NCBI RefSeq assembly: GCF_900167905.1 | Contig: NZ_FUYZ01000007.1 | Coordinates: forward strand, 109,387-173,386 | Direction of reading: 5' to 3' | Source: Soonwooa buanensis | GTDB taxonomy: Bacteria; Bacteroidota; Bacteroidia; Flavobacteriales; Weeksellaceae | DNA: 64,000 nt | Part shown: piece after piece, positions 7,234 to 15,992 of the stretch | Layout: every line of letters starts with the position of its first letter | Numbering within the stretch: the first letter of the stretch is position 1 | Made by a program: the position numbers and the translations under genes | Notes under the pieces: model-generated | What the model saw: the letters and a program-made list of their open reading frames with translations, nothing else | What the model was told of the DNA's origin: nothing | Database searches by the model: none

Positions 7234-8811
7234 TTATTCTTTAACAACTTTTTCCGTCGTAACATTGGAGTTTACATCTTTCATTTTTACAATGTATACG
7301 CCTTTAGGCAGATTTGCGAATGAAATGCTTGATTGGTTAAAGCTTGTTTTCAAACTCTTACCTTGCATATCATAGATTTGCGCCTCTACGATTTTTTCTT
7401 TCGAACTGATATAAAGAGTATTTTTAACAGGATTAGGATACACTTTTATTGTTTTTTTATATACTTCTGCTGTAGCAAGAGCTGGTGTACATGCACCTAA
7501 AATTTGAAATATATTATCTACACCTTTACCATTGTCATTAATTTTTGGAGTCCATGTTGCGCCATTATTAGTTGATCCCATAGATGGCAAACTATCATCA
7601 TCGATGTTATATCCAACCCAACGGATAGGGTAACCGTCGTCATTTGTTGTAACACTTAACCAATATTTTTTAGCTAAAACATCAGTTGGGAAGTCATAAA
7701 GTGTTGGGAAGTCAATTTGTATATCTTGATACAAGCCAGTCCCAAATGGAGGTTTAACCTCAAGATTAGATAATGTTTTGATGATTGTGCCTGGTTTACC
7801 AGCGTTATCTTCATGAATATTTATTGTGAAAGGTGGATAATGCTCAGCATTTTTAATGTCAAAGTTGACAAGCATTTTAATTCCCGTAAAACTAAATTTA
7901 GTATTAGGTTGGATTATGATGTCATTAGCAACTAACTGATTCATAGATCCATTGATGCCGGAAACATAACTTACAACACCATCAAATTTTTGTTGACAAG
8001 GGTCATTTTCTTTTAAAATAGTAATTTCAATATCTTTATAAATTGTTGGATCATCAACACTTGTTGCACGGATAACTGCTTTACCTGGAAGATATGCGAA
8101 AACTTCGCCTTCCCAGATGCTGGCATTCTCATAACCTTCTTCTACAGTCCAAACAACTTTTTGGTTAGCTGTACTTGGGTTAACAACTGCGTTTAGTTTA
8201 ATACTAGATCCTACAATAACTTCTGGAGCACCACCTCCATTAACTGATAAGTCGACACTAGTTGGTTGTATTCTAGTGTCTTCTTTAACACTAAGTTTTG
8301 ATAGCCAAACTGTTGATTGTAATGAAGGATCCAAACCTCTAAATCTTAATGCGAGTTTCACATTTGGTTTTCCTTTAAGATTATCTAACTTCGAATTAAC
8401 TAAAATTGTCGAATAGTCATACCAATAAGAAAAATCATTGGTTGTCCATACTGTTTGCCATGTTGTGCCATTGTCAATCGATGATAGCACTTCAAAGCTC
8501 ATTAGTTCTAACTCTGCATCAACTGAGCTGAAATTAGTAAACATTTCCATGTAAGGTTTTGTACTGTTTTCTAAGCTAAACGACTTGGTAATTAGCCATT
8601 CATCTATATCACCAGAATTTTGTATTGCGCTACAAACTGCTTCATAATGACCGTCTGGTTGCTCTGCAGAAATTTTCCAATTATTGGTTGGATTGGTTTT
8701 TACTATTGTCCAGGTAGAAGGGATTGCGCCACCCGAAAAATCTTCGAAAAGATATTGTGCATAGCTAATCTGTATGCAAAACATCAAAAGTAAAAAAGAA
8801 AGTTTTTTCAT
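7234..8811 (-). CDS. T9SS cargo protein with choice-of-anchor-like and Ig-like domains
   Basis: The protein has 525 residues. A signal peptide (1-18, ending SYAQ) leads to a beta-sandwich opening YLFEDFSGGAIPSTWTIV, typical of choice-of-anchor J modules (about 20-180). A bacterial Ig-like domain follows (about 185-270, with VNPSTANQKVVWTVEEG), then a second beta-rich region. The tail (KTIKVYPNPVKNTLYISSKE ... VVKE) is a type A T9SS sorting domain, so the protein should be exported across the outer membrane and anchored or released. No catalytic motif was seen; an adhesive or binding role is inference. Confidence 0.8.
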   Translation of the reverse strand: MKKLSFLLLMFCIQISYAQYLFEDFSGGAIPSTWTIVKTNPTNNWKISAEQPDGHYEAVCSAIQNSGDIDEWLITKSFSLENSTKPYMEMFTNFSSVDAELELMSFEVLSSIDNGTTWQTVWTTNDFSYWYDYSTILVNSKLDNLKGKPNVKLALRFRGLDPSLQSTVWLSKLSVKEDTRIQPTSVDLSVNGGGAPEVIVGSSIKLNAVVNPSTANQKVVWTVEEGYENASIWEGEVFAYLPGKAVIRATSVDDPTIYKDIEITILKENDPCQQKFDGVVSYVSGINGSMNQLVANDIIIQPNTKFSFTGIKMLVNFDIKNAEHYPPFTINIHEDNAGKPGTIIKTLSNLEVKPPFGTGLYQDIQIDFPTLYDFPTDVLAKKYWLSVTTNDDGYPIRWVGYNIDDDSLPSMGSTNNGATWTPKINDNGKGVDNIFQILGACTPALATAEVYKKTIKVYPNPVKNTLYISSKEKIVEAQIYDMQGKSLKTSFNQSSISFANLPKGVYIVKMKDVNSNVTTEKVVKE

Positions 8812-9561
8812 ATTGTTTAATTTTGGTTTTCAAATTTTAGCAAAAAAAATGAATTTCATTTGTATTTTTTATAGACATCGTATAGACAATAATATTAACC
8901 GATTGATTATTAAATGTTTAATAATTTCGCCAATAATCGATTGTACTTCTGGAAATATCGTGCTTTTTTAAAGAATAGTTAATTTAAATTTGCCAATTGT
9001 TGATTTGTGAGACGACGAAAATTTTGAATTCAAAAGAGTTTTTTGTCGTTTCTTTTTCGGCGGGTTTGTCCATTTGTTAAGTCCATTGTTTAATAAAAGT
9101 GCTTAATATTTGGTCAACCTATTTTAGGACAATGCAGGTTTTATAATCGTTGATCGGGAGGTTTGATCCTTGTTTTTTTAATGCTAATGGAATTTTTTTT
9201 TAATTAATGATATTATGTTATGCGTTGAAATTTATTATTTATCTAACGCTGGCAATGCTTTGTCTTTACTGTTTTCTTTTGTTATTATATTTTTTCTATT
9301 TAAAACTTTAATTGTTTATGTTTTAATAAAAATGAAACATAATGTATTATTTAGGTTTAAAATGTAAATATTTATAAAAAATGAAATTTTTAATTATATT
9401 GTTAAATAGTTAAATATTTTAAGTAGTTTTTTCTTAATTTTTGTATTGATTTTTCGTTAAATGTGGTTTTTATAGAAAATAATGTATATTTGCATCGGAT
9501 GATTTGGTTAAAGTTATTTTAACTTGATTTCATAAAAACACACACACAAAACACAAATCGA
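8812..9561. other. 750-bp AT-rich intergenic region between divergent secreted-protein genes
   Basis: No convincing gene was found. It holds the perfect 14-bp palindrome TTTTGAATTCAAAA (9022-9035), flanked by the weakly paired arms GACGACGAAAA and TTTTTTGTCGTTTC. A -7-like box TATATTTG lies at 9485-9492, upstream of the gene at 9562. The remainder is very AT-rich and unremarkable. Confidence 0.6.
9485..9492 (+). promoter_or_regulatory. probable promoter of the left surface-protein cassette
   Basis: The -7 box is TATATTTG. A weak -33 candidate, TGTGG, lies at 9462-9466, about 18-20 nt upstream. Transcription would start near 9499, about 60 nt before the first gene of the cassette. Confidence 0.5.
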
Positions 9562-10125
9562 TTGAAAAAAAAACTATTTTTTACCTATAGTTTTTCGTGC
9601 TATTTTTTCGGGATAGGAATGTATATATTCTGTCTCGGATTTTTGACGTTGATGAGTCTTAGCTCGTTGTGTTTTGCACAAATAGGGACTGGTAATGATA
9701 TCACGCTAGTTGGTGAGGTCGCAATTATTAATCATCCTGAAGCGGTCAGCAATGTTGAAAATATTGTAGAGACGAAAATTGATTCTTACAAAAACAAACT
9801 TCCTTCTAGAAGTGTTGAAAAAAAACCTAGTAAAGTAATAACAAGCACAAAAACTAGCAAGATACCCAAAGTTACAAAACAAGCTAATGTTTTTGTACTG
9901 GCTGCTGATCCTGCCAAGATGATTTCTGGCGGATCTAAGGAAGCTTCTTATGCCATTTTCTCTGGTAATACTTATCACAAATCTACTGTAAAACCTGATG
10001 ATAAATCATTTGGGACTACATATATTCTACTTTATGATAATGCTGTTAATACACATTACCGTAACATAGTTTGTCAATCGGTTTATTTAAAAACAGGTTG
10101 GGCAAGACCTCCTCCAATTTCTTAA
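9562..10125 (+). CDS. secreted protein of unknown function, first gene of the left cassette
   Basis: This 187-residue protein was not recognised. It opens with a TTG codon giving MKKKLFFTYSF, followed by a long hydrophobic stretch ending SLSSLCFAQ, a plausible signal peptide. An internal ATG at 9619 would give a shorter signal (MYIFCLGFLTL) and is an alternative start. The middle is rich in K, S, T and V, like an extended linker (about 60-120). The C-terminal third (residues 125-187) has several aromatic residues and ends in a proline-rich tail. No copy accompanies the right-hand cassette, so it is specific to this side. It lies 114 bp before the giant gene, probably co-transcribed. Confidence 0.55.
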   Translation: MKKKLFFTYSFSCYFFGIGMYIFCLGFLTLMSLSSLCFAQIGTGNDITLVGEVAIINHPEAVSNVENIVETKIDSYKNKLPSRSVEKKPSKVITSTKTSKIPKVTKQANVFVLAADPAKMISGGSKEASYAIFSGNTYHKSTVKPDDKSFGTTYILLYDNAVNTHYRNIVCQSVYLKTGWARPPPIS

Positions 10126-10239
10126 GCTAATAACATATTAACAATATATGTATGTCAACTATTATCACTTACGATCGATAGTTGCTGTTCGCACATTGTA
10201 TGTGCCGAATAATTTTATATAACACAAAAATAATGATAA

Positions 10240-12855
10240 ATGAAACATTTTAACAAATTGTATGCACTACTGCTTCTCTGTCTATTTGGTTGGGGATCCT
10301 TAAGTGCGCAGACGATACCATGTAATACGTCTCAAAAATTGATTAAACAGTTTGATGCTAGCGTTAGCGCAACTGGAGAACGTGGTTTGATTGGTAACAA
10401 GTGGTCTGGCGTAAGTAACGTTGTAGACAATAACTTGACTAACGCAGCGACCTATACGACCCTCATTGGAATGAGTGCGTGGATAGAAGTTGAAAGTAGT
10501 ACTACTTTTGAAGCAGGATCATTCGCTGCATTTTATTTCGATAGATTGGATATCCTATCTTTAGGTAGTGGTACAAAGATTGAAACTTTTTTGAATGGAA
10601 ATAAGGTTGAATCTGTAGATAAGAAAAAGTTTATTACAACTTTATTTAATAATAATACGAATAGAATAGGATTCTTTACGTCACAAAAATTCAATAAAGT
10701 TAGAATAACTATCGACCCAGGTACACAAGCATGGTTTACGGCAAGTGTTTATTATGCCGAGGTTTTTAGAGCTTGTGATGGACCAGCATTGAATTGTAAT
10801 GCTGATACTAATATTACGGCGCCTACATATCCAGCAGTTATTAACCCGTTAAGAACTGATGTAAGTGGATTAACTGTGGGAGCGGTTCTTAATCCTGATA
10901 ATGTTGTTGATAATGATAACTCAAATTATGCTACGCTTACAACGCCAATTGGTGTTTTGAACAAAGCATTTTTATCAGTTTTAGTTGGAGCGAAGCCTTA
11001 TGATGCAGGAACTTACGCTGGTTTCAGAATTAAAAATGAAACACTTGTTAATTTGGCAATGCTTGATAGAATTACTATTAAAACCTATTTAAAAGGTGTT
11101 GAACAAGAATCAAAATCTGGACCGGCATTATTGCTTGGTGCACAGATTCTTGATGTTAACAATGCGCAAATTGTAGGTTTCGTAACGTCACGTAGTTTTG
11201 ATGAGGTTCAGATTATTGCTGAACAGTTGGTTGCTACAAGTCTTAAGGCAACGCAAGTTTATAATCTTGTACTTAACAAGCCTTGCGAAGGTGCGGATTT
11301 GGTATGTAATACGCAAACAACAATGGCTAAGCCAAACTATCCAGTATTCATCAATACATCGGGTACTGGTGTGACAGGTCTTGCAGGATTAGCTACAGTT
11401 ATTAATCCAGAAAATGTTGTAGATAGTAATACTGACAATTATGCTAGTATTAATCTTGCAGCTTCTGGTGCTTCTAGTGGTACACTTGCTGTCAAAAAAG
11501 CGCTTGCTCCTTATGCTGCAGGAACTTATGCAGGTTTCGAAATTCAAAGTAGTTCAATATTTAACGCACAGTTTTTACAACAAATGACTGTTAGTACTTA
11601 TGATGCTGCTGGTAATAAGTTAGAATCTGCTAATGGTAATGGTTTGATTTTAGGAATTGGTACAGATCTTTTAGCTAGTTCTGGTAGATATGTATTAGGA
11701 TTTGTTACTACAAAAGCTTTTAGTGAAGTAAGAATTACTGTTACTAACTTGGTAGGTCTAGACTTAGGATCAACAAAAATTTATAAAATGGTTGTTATGA
11801 AGTCTTGTCCAAAACCTATTAACTGTAATAGCAGTTATTATTGGACTCAGCCAGACTTCCCTGTAGTTGTTAATGCGCAAAGAACAGGTGTTAAATCTTT
11901 GGCATGTACTGCATGTTCAGTTAATAGTCCTGGTAATATAATCAATAGTAATCCTAACGATTATTCTAGAATTAAATTAACCGCTGGTGTTGGTAACCAA
12001 GCGTCAATTAGTGTAGTAGATGCTAGTGCTACTTACCCAGTAGGAACTTTTGCAGGATTTACAGTTAAGGATAGATATTTCTTCGTGCAAGGTGACTTGT
12101 TAGAGTATATCACTATTAAAACTTATAACGATGGTGTATTACAAGAAAGTAAAACATCTGTTGATTTGATCGACTTAACCTTGTTAATCCCAATATGGGG
12201 AACAGGTACTAAAAATATTGGTTTCTATACAACAAAACCTTTTGATGAAGTACAGATTGTAACAGGATCAATATCAAGTTTAGAAAACATTATAGATGTT
12301 TACGGTATTTTCATCGATACTCGTAAGTCTAATGGAGAATCTTTAAGTTGTGTAAAACCGATTATTGCTAATGGAGATAAATTTAGCGTTAAAGGTTCTA
12401 CAGGTGGTGTAACTCCATCGGTATTAGCAAATGATACTGTTAACGGTGTTTCTGCAACAACTTCTAATGTTGATCTTTCTTTAGCTCCTAATACAACTTT
12501 GCCTGCTGGCTTTACATTAAATGCTGATGGTACAATTACTGTTGCACCTAATACACCAGCTGGAGACTATACAGTTCAATACCAGATTTGTGAAAAAGGA
12601 AAAGCGAACAACTGCGCAATTGGTAATGCACAAGTTAAAGTTGAAGCGCCGGTTCTTGTTGCTACAACGGACAATTTAGGAGACTTTAATAGTGGTGTTG
12701 CAGGTGTAACATCTTCTATATTGGCTAACGATACCTATGATGGTCAACCAGCAACTACAGCTAATGTTAATATAGTATTGGATCCGACTCCACTACCACA
12801 AGGGATCACTATGAATCCTGATGGGACATTTAATGTTGCAGCTAATGCAGCTTAA
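10240..12855 (+). CDS. giant repetitive surface protein, N-terminal part (frameshifted gene)
   Basis: Of 871 residues, a signal peptide (1-24, ending LSAQ) is followed by four related beta-rich repeats of about 165-175 residues. Each starts near a cysteine with PxYPVxxN, TGVxGL and NVVDxNxxNYA, and carries an AGTxAGF motif. Two Ig/cadherin-like units with SVLANDTxxG and LPxGxTxNxDGT follow. The frame stops abruptly at a TAA (12853-12855) in the middle of the second unit. The missing end lies in the +1 frame at 12821-13852, so an intact gene would span 10240-13852 and encode about 1200 residues. It is probably an adhesin or surface-layer component. Either the gene is broken, the break is a sequencing artefact, or it is read by frameshifting. 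Confidence 0.75.
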   Translation: MKHFNKLYALLLLCLFGWGSLSAQTIPCNTSQKLIKQFDASVSATGERGLIGNKWSGVSNVVDNNLTNAATYTTLIGMSAWIEVESSTTFEAGSFAAFYFDRLDILSLGSGTKIETFLNGNKVESVDKKKFITTLFNNNTNRIGFFTSQKFNKVRITIDPGTQAWFTASVYYAEVFRACDGPALNCNADTNITAPTYPAVINPLRTDVSGLTVGAVLNPDNVVDNDNSNYATLTTPIGVLNKAFLSVLVGAKPYDAGTYAGFRIKNETLVNLAMLDRITIKTYLKGVEQESKSGPALLLGAQILDVNNAQIVGFVTSRSFDEVQIIAEQLVATSLKATQVYNLVLNKPCEGADLVCNTQTTMAKPNYPVFINTSGTGVTGLAGLATVINPENVVDSNTDNYASINLAASGASSGTLAVKKALAPYAAGTYAGFEIQSSSIFNAQFLQQMTVSTYDAAGNKLESANGNGLILGIGTDLLASSGRYVLGFVTTKAFSEVRITVTNLVGLDLGSTKIYKMVVMKSCPKPINCNSSYYWTQPDFPVVVNAQRTGVKSLACTACSVNSPGNIINSNPNDYSRIKLTAGVGNQASISVVDASATYPVGTFAGFTVKDRYFFVQGDLLEYITIKTYNDGVLQESKTSVDLIDLTLLIPIWGTGTKNIGFYTTKPFDEVQIVTGSISSLENIIDVYGIFIDTRKSNGESLSCVKPIIANGDKFSVKGSTGGVTPSVLANDTVNGVSATTSNVDLSLAPNTTLPAGFTLNADGTITVAPNTPAGDYTVQYQICEKGKANNCAIGNAQVKVEAPVLVATTDNLGDFNSGVAGVTSSILANDTYDGQPATTANVNIVLDPTPLPQGITMNPDGTFNVAANAA

Positions 12856-13852
12856 AGCAACTCAAAAAGGAACTTATACTGCAACACTAAGCCTTAAAAA
12901 TGCTACTGGTTGTGCACCAATCGTCGTGTCTTATATATTGAGTGATACTAACGATACTGCTCCCGAAGCTGGTACTGGACGTACCGTGTATATAGATACC
13001 AATACGCTAACTGGACCTCTTAACTTGTTTAACTACCTTACAGGACCTTATGATACTAATGGTTATTGGGTGGAGACAAGCTTCCCAGAAAGTGGATTGC
13101 TAATAGGCAATATCTGGCATGGACAGACGATTACAGAAGGAACTTATACGTTTAATTATTACGTTAACGGGACATGTTCTGGTATGGACTTTACGACCGT
13201 GACCATTATCATAAGTAATCTAGAAGTAAAACCGGATTCAGGTAGTGGATACTTCGGTGAGGCCTTTACGGCGGTAGATAATGTATTAGCTAATGATAAT
13301 GTAAGCAACGTTGTCCCAGTAATTGGTACTAATCCTGGACAGGTAACTATCTCAGAGGCCGGCACATGGCCAGCGGGTATTCATCTTGATACTACCACAG
13401 GCGAAGTACGTGTTGACGATACCGTTACACTAAGCCACTACGTTGTGTATTACACTGTATGTGTTAATGCGACGGAGCCATTATCTTGTCAAACAACAAG
13501 TGTGACGATAGATCTTACGACGGCTCCATACTGTTATAATCCTAATAGCAATTTTGATGCGGCTAATCCTACTCAACATGGTATTACCTTGTTAAAAAGA
13601 GCGGGTGTTAACGAAGATAACTGGCCAATGCTGAGAGGCTCTGCACATACGGTATTAGAATCTAATACTAAAGGATTTGTGGTAACAAGAATGACATCAG
13701 ATCCTGCAGCAACATCTGCAGATCCCAAGTTATCAAAAATAACTACTCCGCAAGAAGGTATGATGGTGTATGACACTTATGCTAAATGTTTCAAAATATT
13801 TAGTGGAGGTGCATGGAAGTGTTTCTCGAAACCAGGATGCCCAGATAGATAA
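12821..13852 (+). CDS. giant surface protein, C-terminal part in the +1 frame
   Basis: The ATG at 12821 lies inside the upstream reading frame and is probably not a true start; real continuity begins after about 12854 with ATQKGTYTAT. The segment completes the interrupted Ig-like unit and adds two more beta units (one with VLANDNVSN). It ends with a cysteine-containing module from about residue 238: ITLLKRAGVNEDNW, TVLESNTKGFVVTRMTSDP, EGMMVYDTYAKCFKIF, AWKCFSKPGC. The same module closes the 1397-residue protein at 16567. It has no YPNP-type T9SS tail. Without frameshifting this part would lack a signal peptide and could not be secreted. The partner gene starts 18 bp later. Confidence 0.7.
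   Translation: MGHLMLQLMQLKATQKGTYTATLSLKNATGCAPIVVSYILSDTNDTAPEAGTGRTVYIDTNTLTGPLNLFNYLTGPYDTNGYWVETSFPESGLLIGNIWHGQTITEGTYTFNYYVNGTCSGMDFTTVTIIISNLEVKPDSGSGYFGEAFTAVDNVLANDNVSNVVPVIGTNPGQVTISEAGTWPAGIHLDTTTGEVRVDDTVTLSHYVVYYTVCVNATEPLSCQTTSVTIDLTTAPYCYNPNSNFDAANPTQHGITLLKRAGVNEDNWPMLRGSAHTVLESNTKGFVVTRMTSDPAATSADPKLSKITTPQEGMMVYDTYAKCFKIFSGGAWKCFSKPGCPDR
13583..13644. repeat. 62-bp perfect inverted-repeat core, left copy
   Basis: These 62 bases are identical to the complement of 16769-16830. They sit in the shared C-terminal module of the two giant genes. The wider similarity continues through the module and the downstream 182-residue genes, with further identical runs (for example about 38 bp over the EYWDGTAWIS codons). 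The two copies face each other about 3.1 kb apart. Confidence 0.9.
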
Positions 13853-13870
13853 TCTTTTAAATTTAACAAA

Positions 13871-14419
13871 ATGAAAAAATTAATAATATTAGGAATTGTC
13901 TTGTTTTCTGCAAAAGTTTCGTCACAAGTTATTATTGGTGATGCGAAAGGTACTGCAGTTAGCAAAACATCGGTCCTGCTAGAGTTTGAAGTTGGTAAAA
14001 ACAAAGGTCTTGTTCTACCTTATGTAAGAACAAAACCTACTAATCCGGCACCTGGTACTTTGATCCTAGATGCTACTGTACCTACAGCTGCTAATGTAGA
14101 GTATTGGGATGGCACTGCATGGATTAGCTTGGGAAGCAAAAAGGCATCCGACAAAGGTGATGTAACAGCAGCTTTAGCCAAGCAACCCTTAACATCGGAG
14201 GATAGTACCGCAAGAGCCATAATTGGTGCGAGCGATTCTCCAGCAGATGGTGTTCTGGTTTTAGAGTCGGATACCAAGGCTTTGGTATTACCAACGGTTG
14301 ACGATGTTAACAAGATCCCAAGTCCTGCACCTGGTATGATGGTGTATGTTAATAAAGTTGGCTTGGAAAGGTTGGCTTTTTACAACGGTCAGACTTGGTC
14401 GTTCTTAGCACCACAATAG
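13871..14419 (+). CDS. small secreted partner protein, two tail-collar-like modules (left copy)
   Basis: The protein has 182 residues. A signal peptide (1-18, ending VSSQ) is followed by two tandem modules. The first (about 31-95) has LLEFEVGKNKGLVLPYVRTKP, PAPGTLILDA and EYWDGTAWISLG. The second (about 125-182) has LVLESDTKALVLPTVDD, PAPGMMVYVNK and FYNGQTWSF. The same pattern (LES..KG..PRMT, GLMVYDT, WDG..W) occurs at the ends of many Bacteroidota adhesin and tail-fibre-like proteins and in the C-terminus of the giant upstream protein. It is about 85% identical to the copy at 15993-16541. It is likely exported and may assemble with the giant protein. It lies 18 bp downstream of the giant gene, in one operon. 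Confidence 0.7.
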   Translation: MKKLIILGIVLFSAKVSSQVIIGDAKGTAVSKTSVLLEFEVGKNKGLVLPYVRTKPTNPAPGTLILDATVPTAANVEYWDGTAWISLGSKKASDKGDVTAALAKQPLTSEDSTARAIIGASDSPADGVLVLESDTKALVLPTVDDVNKIPSPAPGMMVYVNKVGLERLAFYNGQTWSFLAPQ

Positions 14420-14447
14420 AAAAATGGATAAATAATTAGTTATTCTT

Positions 14448-14477
14448 GGGGTGTCTCAACTGAGATGCCCCTTTTTT
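14448..14477 (+). terminator. terminator of the left surface-protein cassette
   Basis: GGGGTGTCTCA (14448-14458) pairs with TGAGATGCCCC (14461-14471), with two wobble pairs, followed by six T. It separates the cassette from the regulator genes. Confidence 0.85.
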
Positions 14478-14509
14478 AATTCGATACATGTTTTTGAGAA
14501 GTAAATTTT

Positions 14510-14944
14510 ATGATGAAAAGTAACTTTAAAGACATATTGATAGGAGAATGCATCAAAACGAGAATTCAAGAAATTGGTATTACCGAAGCCGAAGTTGCTA
14601 GAAGTCTAGAAACGAATCAAGATGAATTGATTGGTTATTATACTGCCCAAGATATGGATGTTGATGTATTACTAAAACTTAGTAAAATACTAGACTATGA
14701 TTTTTTTAGGCTCTATTCGCAACATCTTATTTTGTATGCACCTGCTATAGCACGAGAGACGCCAAGCTCAAATGTCCAAAAGTCAGAAGGCTTACAGTTT
14801 CGCAAAAATATCTATACCTTCGAAATTATCAATTTCATTTTAGAAAAAATCGAAAATAATGAGATGAGCATTAGTGAGGTTGTTAATGCCTACAATATCC
14901 CAAAAACAACGCTCAACAAATGGATTAATAAAAATAAAAAGTAA
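14510..14944 (+). CDS. small regulator with N-terminal XRE-like and C-terminal HTH
   Basis: The 144 residues contain an N-terminal helical region (GECIKTRIQEIGITEAEVARSLE) resembling an XRE-type HTH, the conserved middle block LSKILDYDFFRLYSQHLILYAP, and a C-terminal helix-turn-helix (SISEVVNAYNIPKTTLNKWINK) of the transposase/Psq kind. It is a paralogue of the 136-residue gene at 15455. Similar small proteins are common in Chryseobacterium-type genomes and are sometimes labelled transposase, but no catalytic domain is present. It could start at either of two adjacent ATGs (14510 or 14513). It likely binds DNA; a role in controlling the flanking cassettes is inference from position. Confidence 0.6.
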   Translation: MMKSNFKDILIGECIKTRIQEIGITEAEVARSLETNQDELIGYYTAQDMDVDVLLKLSKILDYDFFRLYSQHLILYAPAIARETPSSNVQKSEGLQFRKNIYTFEIINFILEKIENNEMSISEVVNAYNIPKTTLNKWINKNKK

Positions 14945-15005
14945 AAAAAAGAAGAGATGCGGTCAATGCATATTAATTTGACACCAAAACCAACACACAA
15001 ATATC

Positions 15006-15320
15006 ATGAAAAAATCTAACGTTAATTATAGAAAAATCTATACAGACATTTTGGAACAAAAGTATCCCGAGAAGTTGGAAGATTGTAAAGCTATTCTTTC
15101 CAAAACTGAACTTTCGTCGCTGGATATATTATGCCTTAACGAAAAAATCTTTGGTAAAAAAACGCACAGAGATAACTCCAAGCTTCATTCTTATTTTAAA
15201 GACGATATTGTAAAAATTTTAGAGTTTCAAAAGAAAAATTGTTTGACGGTAACCGATCTTGCCAAACATTATAATCTTAGCCGCAATACTATTACCAAAT
15301 GGAAAAGGCTGTATTGTTAA
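15006..15320 (+). CDS. small helix-turn-helix protein
   Basis: The protein has 104 residues. The N-terminal half (VNYRKIYTDILEQKYPEKLEDCKAIL, LDILCLNEKIFG) is helical and is shared with a family of small flavobacterial proteins recognised only by pattern. The C-terminal half has a clear HTH: LTVTDLAKHYNLSRNTITKWKRLY. It lies 61 bp after the 144-residue regulator and 134 bp before its paralogue, so the three may form one unit. No enzymatic residues are visible. The function is probably DNA binding, target unknown. Confidence 0.6.
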   Translation: MKKSNVNYRKIYTDILEQKYPEKLEDCKAILSKTELSSLDILCLNEKIFGKKTHRDNSKLHSYFKDDIVKILEFQKKNCLTVTDLAKHYNLSRNTITKWKRLYC

Positions 15321-15454
15321 ATCTCTAGTAATCTTTATCAAACTCGAATCTTGATCTTCAAACTAAGCTTTATTATATCTATAAAGAGCTTATGGGTAAT
15401 TGTTACATGTGAACAAATAGGGTTTGATTTGCTTTAAAACAGAAAAAAATAATT

Positions 15455-15865
15455 ATGATTTATAAGGATATTCATATTGGATCCTTTATTAAGAATATTG
15501 TTGACGAACGTGATATCTCGATGGCTCGAATTTCCAAATTTTTTAAATGTACAGAAGCAGAAGTAGCTGGCATGTATGCGTCCAAAAGTCTAAACATAAC
15601 CGTGTTAATGAAATGGAGCAAGCTTCTAGAATATGATTTCTTTGTATTGTACTCGCAGCATTTGATCTTATATTCTCACGAATCTAAATATAATGTTGAG
15701 ACTAAGCTTCCTATTTTTAAAAAGAAATTATACACAAAAGAAGTTATTGGATTTATTCAAGACCTAGTGGAGAACAAAAAAATGACAAATTCGGAAATCT
15801 TGAAAAGGTACAACATTCCTAGAACGACTTTTTATAAATGGATTAAACAAGATGAGAAAAAATAG
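15455..15865 (+). CDS. small regulator, paralogue of the gene at 14510
   Basis: The 136 residues align with the 144-residue protein through the whole length. Shared blocks are KDIxIGxxI near the start, SKxLxYDFFxLYSQHLILY in the centre and a C-terminal HTH (MTNSEILKRYNIPRTTFYKWIK). It is probably a DNA-binding protein. It is the last gene before the bidirectional terminator that separates this trio from the right-hand cassette. Whether the paralogues act on the left and right cassettes respectively cannot be told from sequence. Confidence 0.6.
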   Translation: MIYKDIHIGSFIKNIVDERDISMARISKFFKCTEAEVAGMYASKSLNITVLMKWSKLLEYDFFVLYSQHLILYSHESKYNVETKLPIFKKKLYTKEVIGFIQDLVENKKMTNSEILKRYNIPRTTFYKWIKQDEKK

Positions 15866-15939
15866 TTAGTCTCGCCAAGTCTAAGCGTTTGATATCGAGT
15901 GTTATGCGCTTGTCAATATGCTTTTAAGCTTTTTTAAAT

Positions 15940-15976
15940 AAAATAGCCACTTAAATTTTTAAGTGGCTATTTTTTA
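15940..15976. terminator. bidirectional terminator between the regulators and the right cassette
   Basis: AAAATAGCCACTTAAA is mirrored around a short T-rich loop by TTAAGTGGCTATTTT, with T-runs on both strands. It serves the convergent genes ending at 15865 and 15993. Confidence 0.9.
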
Positions 15977-15992
15977 TAAATCTATCTTTTGG

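Noticed and set aside
14510..15865. insertion sequence between the cassettes
   Set aside because: The HTH genes resemble transposase recognition domains, but there is no catalytic domain and I saw no terminal inverted repeats or target duplication.
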